Part shown: positions 53,201 to 63,000 of the stretch, piece after piece
Position numbering within the stretch: position 1 is the first letter of the stretch
Layout of the letters: each line of letters starts with the position of its first letter
Assembly: GCA_947498055.1 (NCBI GenBank)
Contig: CANMJA010000021.1
Location: 1-64,000 of the forward strand
Source: an uncultured Tenacibaculum sp.
GTDB taxonomy: Bacteria > Bacteroidota > Bacteroidia > Flavobacteriales > Flavobacteriaceae
DNA length: 64,000 nucleotides
Direction of reading: 5' to 3'
Notes under the pieces: generated by a model
Seen by the model: the letters and a program-made list of their open reading frames with translations, nothing else
What the model was told of the DNA's origin: nothing
Databases searched by the model: none
Translations under genes and position numbers: made by a program

Positions 53201-54967
53201 GAACCTGTAGGAATGAATGGTTGGTATGCCAACGGGCAAGCGTATGCATACCTTCAAGGAGAATTAGGTTTAACTTTCCGACTTTTTGGCTTTAGAACAA
53301 AAATACCAATTATTAGTGGAGGTGGCGCTGTTTTATTACAAGCAAAATTACCTAATCCTTCCTGGTTTAGAGGGTATTTAGGAGGTAGATTTAATTTACT
53401 AGGAGGATTAATTAAAGGGAGTTTCCGTTTTAAGATAGAACTTGGAGAGCAATGTGAAATCGTGGGAGGTAGCCCTATAGATGGTATTGTGGTAATAAGT
53501 GATTTAACACCTAAAAAAGATAGTAGAGATGTAGATGTTTTTGCAGCTCCACAAGCAGTATTTAATTTACAAGTAAATAAAGTTTTTGAATTGCCTGATG
53601 AAACTGGTGATAGAAAGTATAAAATTTTATTAGATGAGTTTTCAGTAACACATAACGGAAAAAAGATAGAAGGAGAAGTAATATGGAGTGATGGTAATGA
53701 TTCTGCGGCTTTTTATTCTCATGAAATTTTGCCGCCAAATTCAAAATTAAAAGGATTCGTTCAATTACATTTTGAAGAATATAAAAACGGTCGTTGGATT
53801 GTAATGCAAGCTGAGGGTAAAAAAGCTATAGAAACAAAAGAGGTAAACTTTACAACAGGAGAAGCACCTAAAACCATACCATTAAACAATATAGATTTTA
53901 TGTATCCTGTACTAGGACAGAAAAATTTATTTAAAGATGAATATGGGAAAGCATACGTGAATTTAAAAAGAGGACAAAACTACTTGTTTGAGAAAGCTCC
54001 TGATTGGAATAAAACGATGATAATGACTTCTGCTACTGGAAACGTTTTTAAAAAAACGTACACCTATAATGCTGCTAAAAAACAGTTAACATATATTTTT
54101 CCAGAGGAAATGGATTATGAAACAGAATATACAACAAGTATAAAATTAATATCAAAAGGAAATGAAATTGATGGAAATATAACAACTACAACATCTAAAA
54201 AAGATTTAGGAAATAAAGGAGAAGCAAGCTCTTTTGATGGTAAAAATAAAAAAGATAACTATTCTAATTCTTTAGAAAAAACTTCTAAAAAAGCAACGGG
54301 AGAGATCACAAAGGATGGTGAACGAGAATTATTAATTTATAATTTTAGAACTAGTAAATACGCAACATTTGATAAAAAAATGAATGCGATTAAAAAGAAT
54401 AACGACTTGTACGATCATATTACTTACCCTTATGGAATAAGTTTACTTTCAAAAATTGATCCTAACGAACCTTTTGATCTTACGGAATTAACAGGTAGTC
54501 AGTATACGGCAAATAAACCATTAGTCGTAGCAAAAGCTACATTAGACGATTCTTATTATAAGAAGAATATTTATCCATTACTTTATGCCGATTATCCATT
54601 AGAAGGACAAGTTGAAGTGAGTAGAAAAACAGATAAAGTAGGAGTGCCACCTGTAGAAGCAGTTCAGCCCTTAACTTGGTATACGTTTTATTTAGAAAAT
54701 GGACATACAGGAGAAACGAGTTTGTATTATCCATATAGCTATAATCTCACTAATTACTATTTGGAAGATTATCAAGATTTATCACATCAATTATTAAACT
54801 CTAATTTACCATGGCGTTCTAATCCTAGGTATCGTGATTTAATAACAAAAGCATTTCCTTATATGAGAAAAGGAAAGTATAAAACAATATTTAGGTATGT
54901 ATTGCCAGGAGGAGTACAAAAAGGAAAAGAGAGAACAGTAAAATATATAAATCCTATTAATAAATAA
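50297..54967 (+). CDS. Large secreted protein of unknown function, first gene of the adhesin operon
   Basis: The 1556-residue protein has a signal peptide (about residues 1-22, ANLFAF). The body is beta-rich and Gly-rich, with many GVKGLEGTTFQLNTAVFDFS-like strands. Prolonged alternation of Lys/Gly segments to about residue 1060 suggests a long repetitive beta structure. A Cys-containing stretch lies near residue 965 (DAHCKGSSEP). The last 400 residues contain Ig-like segments (ITTTTSKKDLGNKGEASSFD region). I do not recognise a family. It lies 12 bp before the fibronectin gene and four genes' length before the SprB-like adhesin end, so a role in adhesin secretion or as a surface partner is inferred from position only. 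Confidence 0.7.
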   Translation: MKRKLPLIFFIVFFICANLFAFNVKLIIEKDSLISKRVLKTSKKEIANNKLFRDFSSLEKMDALEDNFTSTVQKRFNQEGFQFNTVDSLENKKWHNMAINTFKTIEETSNFIDVLTKDGLAQLPVAIKPINISNVKYTVGIAKAVFKPAFTELTVFLKVELPSNIGDERGKQELILGASNVKLSHEGGIIGDAKLQLISQFTINFNRGSVLLTLNGSFENPGTYAIIDCSGFKEMGLDANIKFANGLLFPVDSNGKKKIGYVEADFKTSISDWNDMVVNISLPEFGVKGLEGTTFQLNTAVFDFSDLRNDEATPAGYLNKYYGDQPTLWRGVYVQSLKVILPPEFKIKGGGNDRIGFGATDLIIDGQGVTGKFIGENILSLEEGDASGWDFSLDYFMLDVETNNLKAGEFKGKLVLPVSELDSLKYHAVFQPGEYKLRVESEKDINFDVFNSAEVFLRKDSFIEMAVIDGAFRPKAALNGSITIKTGTGKNKKPKKSSKKSTVSFEGIEFEQMVLQTESPMFSVEYFGMKGKLGLAGFPVSINKLGLRTPADNRVELFFDLAVNLTSEGDGGNGGATQLAIKGKLEDDKWKFDGVTLEKLFIEMDVAGTQLKGSIFIFDDDPTYGTGFAGAVGAKFNKGLEGAEVKVKALFGKTKTFRYWFADGQVVLPTGIPVFTGFSMNTFGGGMYNRMRMAGVNNAHNATFNEIGVSSSGVIYEPYKDNALGLKASVGIVASGSEDLFHAGVEFGMAFNRRGGLQEVYLKGKAELVAPLPDDFSNRVLSNLEDISQDKENPYLPAQEISATIAANLYIGFDFVNDIFQATAEVYINLGAVRGTGDYGRAGWLDFYASPNQWHLLIGTPKDRIGVKADLAIIDVDLNAYFMVGDDLPGSPPPPAIVADILGLDIAELDYMRDLNQLESGKGLAFGASVSVETPHLVFLIFYAKFEAGIGFDIMLKDYGDAHCKGSSEPVGMNGWYANGQAYAYLQGELGLTFRLFGFRTKIPIISGGGAVLLQAKLPNPSWFRGYLGGRFNLLGGLIKGSFRFKIELGEQCEIVGGSPIDGIVVISDLTPKKDSRDVDVFAAPQAVFNLQVNKVFELPDETGDRKYKILLDEFSVTHNGKKIEGEVIWSDGNDSAAFYSHEILPPNSKLKGFVQLHFEEYKNGRWIVMQAEGKKAIETKEVNFTTGEAPKTIPLNNIDFMYPVLGQKNLFKDEYGKAYVNLKRGQNYLFEKAPDWNKTMIMTSATGNVFKKTYTYNAAKKQLTYIFPEEMDYETEYTTSIKLISKGNEIDGNITTTTSKKDLGNKGEASSFDGKNKKDNYSNSLEKTSKKATGEITKDGERELLIYNFRTSKYATFDKKMNAIKKNNDLYDHITYPYGISLLSKIDPNEPFDLTELTGSQYTANKPLVVAKATLDDSYYKKNIYPLLYADYPLEGQVEVSRKTDKVGVPPVEAVQPLTWYTFYLENGHTGETSLYYPYSYNLTNYYLEDYQDLSHQLLNSNLPWRSNPRYRDLITKAFPYMRKGKYKTIFRYVLPGGVQKGKERTVKYINPINK

Positions 54968-54979
54968 GGAGCATTGAAG

Positions 54980-57058
54980 ATGAAAAGAATTGTGTTGTTA
55001 ATCCTATTGGTGAATTCTAATTGTATTTTTTCACAAAAAGAAATAGGTGTTGAAAAATCAGAAGTAAAAGCAATAGCTTCTATTTACAAAAATAGTATTA
55101 TGCTACGTTGGGGAGTAAATACCCCTACTGCATGGAAGTATGCTAATAAATATGGGTATATAATTGAACGGCAAACCATTGTTTCTAATGGGGAATTATT
55201 GTTGAAACCTATTATTAAAATACTAAATAATGTACCTCTTAAACCAAAACCAATGATGGAATGGAAAGAGTTTACACAAAAAAATAACAATGCGGCTATA
55301 GCAGCTCAAGCTTTATATGGTGATAATTTTGATGTGGGGATGAAAAATGGGAATGGTATTATTTCCATTTTAAATCAAGCACAAGTTTTAGAACAACGAT
55401 TTATTTTTGCTTTATATGCTGCAGATCAAGATTTTGAAGTGGCTAAATTTTCTGGCTTAGGGTATGTAGATACAGATGTAAAACCTTCAGAACGTTATTT
55501 GTATACTATTAAGGTTGCTTTGCCAGAAGGAAAATACCCTATTAAAACTGGAGGAGCATATTTAGGATTGTCTGATCATATACCTTTACCTGAACCCAAG
55601 GAATTTACAGGGATTTTTAAAGACAAATCTGTGATCTTAAATTGGAATTACGGGATTATAAAAAAATATTATACAAATTATATTGTAGAAAGATCAGAAG
55701 ATAACGGAACTACTTTTAAAGCACTTACCAAAACTCCAATATCAAACTTAGGCGAACGAGAAAATAATCCTTCGAATAGAATGATGTATGTAGATAGTTT
55801 ATTTCAAAACGACAAACAATATCAGTATAGAATTAAAGGAATTTCCCCTTTTGGTATACAAGGACCTTATTCTAATGTGGTCAAAGGAGAAGGAATTACT
55901 CCTTTAATTCATAACCCGTATATTATTGAAAATAAAGTTTTAGATAATGGCACGGTAGTATTACAATGGGAATTTCCAAAAGAAGGTTTTGGAACTTTAA
56001 AATCTTATGAATTAGTAAGAGCAGATACTCCAAAAGGAATATATACAGTGGTAAATCCTTCCATACATAAAACAAAAACAAGTGTAGAATTATCCAATTT
56101 AAAACCGATTAATTACTTTAAGATAGTAGCCATAGGTACTGATGGAACAAAAAGGGAATCTTTTCCAAAAATGATTCAACCTGATGATAGTACACCTCCG
56201 GCAATTCCTACACTTATAACGGGTGATATAGATAGTTTAGGAGTTGTTAGATTACAATGGAAACAAAATATAGAGGCGGATTTTTTAGGCTATCGTGTTT
56301 TTAGAGCAAACTTAAAAGACGATGAATTTACACAAATTACCTTTGAGCCCATTTCCAATAATACGATTATTGATACTATCAATATTAAAACACTCAACAA
56401 AAAAATATATTATAAAATTCAAGCACTAGATAAACGGTACAATCCATCCAATTTTTCTAAAGTAATTGCTTTAAACAGACCAGATATTGTTCCTCCATCT
56501 CAACCTGTGTTTACTTCCTTTAAAGTAGAAGGGAATGAGGTGCTTTTAAAATGGGTAACTAGTGCCAGTAAAGATGCTGTTAATACAGTTGTTTATAGAA
56601 AAGAAAGAGGTAGTAAATTACCTTGGAAATTCATAAAATCATTGGCTTTGCCTAAAAACTCTTACGTAGATGCCAATACAGAACCTGGAAAAAATTATTT
56701 ATATACTATTTTAACAGTAGATGAATCGGGCTTAGAATCTGAACCTGTGAGACCTTTAAAAATTACAATATCAGATAATTTACCCAAACCCCCAATTACA
56801 AAATTTACCCATACCATAAATAGGGAACAGGAATTTATACAACTAGATTGGAGATATACTGTAAAAAATGTAGAGGAATTTATTTTGTATAAAGGAGAAG
56901 AACAAAAGCAACCCACTTTATACAAGATTTTTGATAAAAAAGAAAACTCTTTTAAAGATAAAAATTTATTAATAAATACAAAATATACGTATTTATTGCA
57001 AGCGGTATTTAGCTCAGGAGCCAAATCACCTATTAAAAAAATGGAATTAAATTATTGA
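54980..57058 (+). CDS. Fibronectin type III domain protein
   Basis: Read from ATG 54980 (an in-frame TTG six bases upstream is less likely), the 692-residue product has a signal peptide (MKRIVLLILLVNSNCIFSQK). About five fibronectin type III-like units lie at about residues 205-305, 310-400, 410-500, 505-595 and 600-690. Each has the ILNWNYG / VLQWEF / VRLQWKQN / VLLKWVTS / IQLDWRYT start strand and a tyrosine-corner YQYRIKGIS / YYKIQALDK / YLYTILTVD end. It sits between the 1556-residue protein and the SprB-repeat protein with only 2-12 bp gaps, so these are one transcript. It is probably exported and adhesive or scaffolding. Confidence 0.85.
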   Translation: MKRIVLLILLVNSNCIFSQKEIGVEKSEVKAIASIYKNSIMLRWGVNTPTAWKYANKYGYIIERQTIVSNGELLLKPIIKILNNVPLKPKPMMEWKEFTQKNNNAAIAAQALYGDNFDVGMKNGNGIISILNQAQVLEQRFIFALYAADQDFEVAKFSGLGYVDTDVKPSERYLYTIKVALPEGKYPIKTGGAYLGLSDHIPLPEPKEFTGIFKDKSVILNWNYGIIKKYYTNYIVERSEDNGTTFKALTKTPISNLGERENNPSNRMMYVDSLFQNDKQYQYRIKGISPFGIQGPYSNVVKGEGITPLIHNPYIIENKVLDNGTVVLQWEFPKEGFGTLKSYELVRADTPKGIYTVVNPSIHKTKTSVELSNLKPINYFKIVAIGTDGTKRESFPKMIQPDDSTPPAIPTLITGDIDSLGVVRLQWKQNIEADFLGYRVFRANLKDDEFTQITFEPISNNTIIDTINIKTLNKKIYYKIQALDKRYNPSNFSKVIALNRPDIVPPSQPVFTSFKVEGNEVLLKWVTSASKDAVNTVVYRKERGSKLPWKFIKSLALPKNSYVDANTEPGKNYLYTILTVDESGLESEPVRPLKITISDNLPKPPITKFTHTINREQEFIQLDWRYTVKNVEEFILYKGEEQKQPTLYKIFDKKENSFKDKNLLINTKYTYLLQAVFSSGAKSPIKKMELNY

Positions 57059-57060
57059 TT

Positions 57061-60000
57061 ATGAAAAAGATTTTACTATTAATAACAGTACTTCTTTTTG
57101 CTGTTATCTCAAGTTATGGACAAGAAGAATATGCTATTGATATAACTGTTTCTTTTAGTGATGGAGGTAGTGATTGTGGAACTATAAATGGACTCACAAA
57201 AATAGCTTTACTAGATAAGAATGATAATGAACTCCAAGAGGTGCATAGACAAAATGTTTATAGACAGGCAAATCGAACTTTTTCAAGAACATTCTCTTTA
57301 TCTAACCCCGCAAAAAAAGTGAAATTTTATTATGTTAGAAGAATTGGAGGACTTTCTTGTGACAGTAGACCTAGTTCTAAAATTATTGAAATTAATTTAC
57401 CTTGTCATGATCAAAGATATAGTAAACGTGAAATATTTGATGGAGCTATCAGTAGAGGTTGGGCAAGAATAGTAGTATATCCAAATAAACCACAAATAAA
57501 ATTTGCAGACAATTCACCTTCGGCTGAAAATAAAATAGTTTGTGAATCGGATGGCGTAGATATTTCTGCAATAAAAACAAATTACCCTTCTTCAGTTTAT
57601 AAATGGGAATTTCGAGATCCTGTAAATACGGTAAGAGTTCAAACGGCTGCATTTAAACAAATAAATGATAGATTAGAAAGAACGTTAAAAAATTTCACAG
57701 ACTGTATCGGTGGACCAGGAGGAGGAGGTCCAGGAGGTGGTGGACCTCCAGGAGGCGATTTTATCTGTCAATATTTATTTGGATTATATCAAGACGCCTT
57801 AGTAGATTTTGCCAATTTCACAGGAGAACGGTATCAAGACGATCCTGTATGGCGACCAATTACTTCTCAAAATGGAACATTTGCAGCAGGGAAGTCAGAA
57901 ATTAGTTTGTTTTTAAAGGATCTTTATCCTAATAGAGAAGATCAATTAAAAGCTTTAAATAATGAAAAAATAAGCATACGATTAAATCCTTTATGTGATA
58001 CTAGAAATGTCAATAAAGAAGATATTTCTAATATAATGAGTATTCAATTTCTCCCAGAACTCCCAGAAATAGCGAATAGAGAACCTGAATTTGATTCTCC
58101 TAAATGTTCTTATGAAGGAGTTGAAAACTTTACACTATTTTTCAAAAGACAAGTACTTCCTGGAGAGACAATTGATATTTCATTAAAAAGACAAGCAGAC
58201 AATGCGTCTAGCACATTTATACCTAATGGAAAAAATGTTGGAATAACATCTTTTGAACCAGTACCAGGGGTAGCTAATTTATACAAGTATGTTTGGAAGA
58301 AAGATGATCCTATTATAGATGGTAATTATAAAATATTTGTATCTGGAAATAGAAACGGAATAGAAGAGTTTGATTTAGTGTCAAGCTGTCGACAACGTAT
58401 TTTTCCAGACGATATTATTCCTAAGGTAAAAGAGTTTTACGAAATAAGAACACCAAAACCTATTGTTTTTGAAACTCCAGAAATAGTACAACAGGAAAAA
58501 TGTTTTGGAGCTAAAGATGGTATTATAAAAATAAAAGCCTCTGGTGGTACAGGAACTTATAAAGTGTTTTTAAACGGGCGTCAAACTGCACCTTCTTCTA
58601 TAGCAGTAGTCAGTGGTATTACCGAAATAACTATGGGTGGTTTAACCCCTGGTAAATACCAAATAAAAATTAAAGATAGTAATGATTGTGAGGCTAGAGA
58701 CACAAGTGCTAACGAAATTGTTAAAACAATAACGATACTTGCTAAAACAGATATCAATCATTCTGTAAATGCTAGGCATATAACCCGTCCATCCGCTCCA
58801 AGAGCAAGAGATGCTTCTATTGATATACAACGCGTTTTTGGTGGCACCCCTTTCTCTTCGAATAGATATAGTTATGTTATTCTTTTAAATGGAAGTACTT
58901 CTAATATTACAGCAGCAAAAAATATAGGAACCACGGGAGGTCTTATAACAAATTTACCTGCAGGTACACATAAAATTAGATATACAGATGCTAATGGGTG
59001 TCCTAAAACCCTAACATTACCTACTATTACAGATCCTTTGCCTGTTAAATTTACACTTACAAAAGAGGACCCAAAATGTTTTGGAGGAATTGGAAAAATA
59101 ATCGTGTCAGGAATTTCAGGAGGCTACTCAGATGTTCCTTATGAAATAATTGTTTATAAAAAAGGAACTACCACCAAAAAAGAAGTAACTGCAACAACTC
59201 CCATTACAAGAATTGATGTACTCGATGGTGATTACACTGTGGAAGTTAAAGATCATAAAAAAGGTAGCCTAAAAAAAGATATAAAAATCATACAACCTGA
59301 TGAGATAAAAATAACAAAAGTTACCCCTTCATCTATTTTATGTCATGGAGGAGATTCTAAAGTAACTATTACTGCTACAGGAGGACAAAGAGGAATTATA
59401 TATCAATATGCACAATATAGACCTAGCGGAACTTTAAGATGGCAAAATAGTAATGTATTCACACTAAAAGCAAGTACTATTGGCTACCGATTTATTGTTC
59501 GTGATAAAAATTTAGAGAGCTGTCAATCTAAACCATCTGCTTCTCAAAGAATAAGTCAACCTGAAGAACTGTATATAAATCCGAATCCTAAACTAACACA
59601 CAATACTATTTTTAATGAAGCTAAAGGAAGTATTGAACTAACTATATTAGGAGGAACTCCAAACTACACAGTAACATGGAAAAAAGATGGAGCAAATATT
59701 CCTACTAAATCGGGTGCTAAAATAACAGGTTTAAAAGCAGGGAAATACATAGCTACGGTTAATGATAGTAATAGGTGTACTATTCAGTCGCGAGAAATTG
59801 AAATTACAGAACCAGAAGAGTTAAAGGTTTCTATCTCTATAGACAAACAAATTAATTGTTATGGAGAAACAGGAGTTCTTAAAGCTGTAGCAACAGGAGG
59901 TTTAGGTAACTATAAATACCAGTGGTTTAAAGACGGGAATAAAATTTCTGGAGCAACATCTGTAACTCATCAAAATACCTCGGGTAATTATACTGTTCGA

Positions 60001-63000
60001 GTAAAAGACGATTATACATCTGCCACTAGTACTGTGAAAAATTTACCTTCAGTACCTAAAATAGCTTTAGCACTCACAAAAACAGACATTACCTGTAATA
60101 ATTTAGATGATGGTACTATAAAATTAAACATTGGAGGAGGGGTGCCTCCTTATGAATTTTCAATAGATAATAAAACATCGTATGAAAAAGTTGATAACCT
60201 TACTAATAATATTATACAAAGTTTAACTAAAGGAACGTATCAAGTTTGGATTAAAGATAGAAATGGGTGTGTTATTGATACGCCTAAAGAAATTGAAATT
60301 ATAGAACCTTCTAAAATAGAAATTACACAACAAAGTATTAAAAATAATGAAATTAGAGGAGAGAGTAAGGGAGAAATTACAGTAACTGTAAAAGGAGGAA
60401 GTAACCTATATGAGTATATTTGGACTAGTGATAAAGATGCTAGTTTTAATAGAACCACATTAAATATAACTGCATTACCTGCTGCTATATATACCTTGGT
60501 TGTAAAAGATAAAAGTAACCTTACTTGTCAAGTACAAAAAAGTTTTGAAATAAAAGAGCCATTACCATTAACAGTAAAAATAAAACAAACAGAATTTATT
60601 TTTTGTAATGGGGAAGATACAGCAGAGTTAGTAACAGAAGTAACAGGAGGTTTTCCATTAAATTCTAAACCTTCTGATTTTGATTATAGATGGTATAAAG
60701 TAGAAGGAACAGTAACGACATTATTAAATACTACGAATTTAAAATTAAATATAAAAGATAAATTACTTGCAGGTACGTATAGAGTAGATGTAAATGATGC
60801 TAAAGGAATTAAAGCGAGTGACAATATAACTATTTTAGAACCTAGTAAAGTAACAATAAATTTAGACAGTAAAACTAATGTGAGTTGTTATGATGGTAGA
60901 GATGGAAGCATTACAATTCGTGTAGAAGGAGGTAATAAAATGTATTCTTATGTATGGAAAAATGAAGAAGATGCTACATTTTCTAAAAACACAAAAGATA
61001 TTAATGCACTTAAAAAAGGAAGATATTATGTAGAGGTAATAGATGGAATATGTGCTCCTATTAAATCAGAAGTTTTTGAAATTACAGAACCAGTATCTTT
61101 ACCAAAAGTAACTTCTGTTAGTATTAAAAACTTGACTGGTTTTGAAACAGGTAATGGAAGTATTACAGTGGAAGTTGCTGGAGGAGCAAGTACAATATAT
61201 AGTTACCTCTGGAAATCACAAGGAGATCCCACTTTTTCAAGAAACACCAAAAATTTAGAAGATGTTACTGCTGGAGTATATCAATTAACATTAACTAATG
61301 AAAAGTGTACTGTTGTATCTGATTTATATACTGTTTCACAACCAAAAAAATTAGTAATAGACGAACTATCACAAATTGGAGAAATCAAATGTTATGGAAA
61401 TAAAACAAAAACTCTTACTGTAAAAGCTTCTGGAGGAGTAGGTAAATATACCTATTCATGGAAATTAAAAGGAGATGATACAGAATTAGGCAAAAATGAA
61501 AATAACTTAGCTAATATAGGGGCAGGAATATATATAGTTAAAATAACAGATGAAAATCTAAATGTAACCAATGGAGAAATAGAGGTAGAGCAACCTCCTA
61601 TATTACAACTTCTGGAGAAAGATATTATAGTAACAAATGTCTCTTGTTTTGGAGGTAATAATGGAGTTATAAAATTACAAGCATCAGGGGGTGTTGGAGA
61701 TTACTCTTATAGTTGGAATCATGGAGTTACAGGAAGCGAACTTACAAATCTAGAAGCGAATAAGTATACAGTAACCATAAGAGATAAAAATTTAGAATGT
61801 GAGGTTGTTAAAACAATTATAGTGCAAGAACCTGTAGCTAAATTGGCAATACAAAATGCATTGGTAGAAGATGCTAAAGGAAATAAGTTATCAAACGGAT
61901 CTATTACTATAACAGTAGCTGGAGGAACTCCACCTTATACCTATGAATGGAAAGATGCATTTGGGAATCCTCAAACTAGTAGAACGAATATACAGGAAGG
62001 TTTACAAGCAGGAAAATATACGGTTAAAGTATTAGATGCTAAAGGTTGTTCTATTAATCCAATGCCAGAATATGAAGTAAAAGAACCAGCTCCCTTAGCA
62101 ATCACTTTTACTAAAGACGAGATTAGTTGTAATGGGGAAAAAGGAAGTATTACAGCAGAGGTTAAAGGAGGAGTACCTCCTTATAGATATTTATGGACTT
62201 TAAAAGGAGATACAAAAGAACTAAATACTAATGCAGAATTAAAGGACGTTTCTGGAGGTACTTATATTGTTAAGATTTTAGATAAAAACGATAATTTTAT
62301 GCAGCAAGAAGTATTTCTTTTTGAGCCGACTTTATTACAACTTTTAGATGAGGACATTAATATTATAAATGTTTCTTGTTATAAAGGTAATAATGGATAC
62401 ATAAAAGTAGAAGCTTCTGGAGGTGTTGGTGATTATTCGTATAATTGGAAACATGGGGCTACGGGTAATGAACTTGCAAATTTAGAAGCAGGTATTTATG
62501 AAGTGACTATAAGAGATAAAAATTTGAAGTGTATAGTAACTAAAAAAATACCAGTTACACAGCCAGCAGATAAGTTAATTATTCAGAATAGTCAAATTAA
62601 AAATGTAACAAGAAATGGATTAAGTAATGGTTCTATATCTATAACTGTTTTTGGAGGAACTCCACCTTATACCTATGAATGGAAAAATGCACTAGGAGAG
62701 GTTCAAAGTAGTAATACTAATATACAAACAGATTTAAAAGCAGATATATATACTGTAAGAGTAATAGACTCCAAAGGTTGTACTATAGATCCTGAACCAA
62801 AATATGAAGTAGAAGAACCAGCTCCATTAAGAATTTCTTTTAAAAAGAAAGATATTAATTGTAATGGAGAAAAAATAAATATAAATGCAGATGTTACTGG
62901 AGGAGTAGGTTCTTACAGATATGCATGGAGTTTGAAAGGAGAGACAACAATATTAAGTACGAATTCAGAATTAATTGATAGAGGAGGAGGAACTTATGTA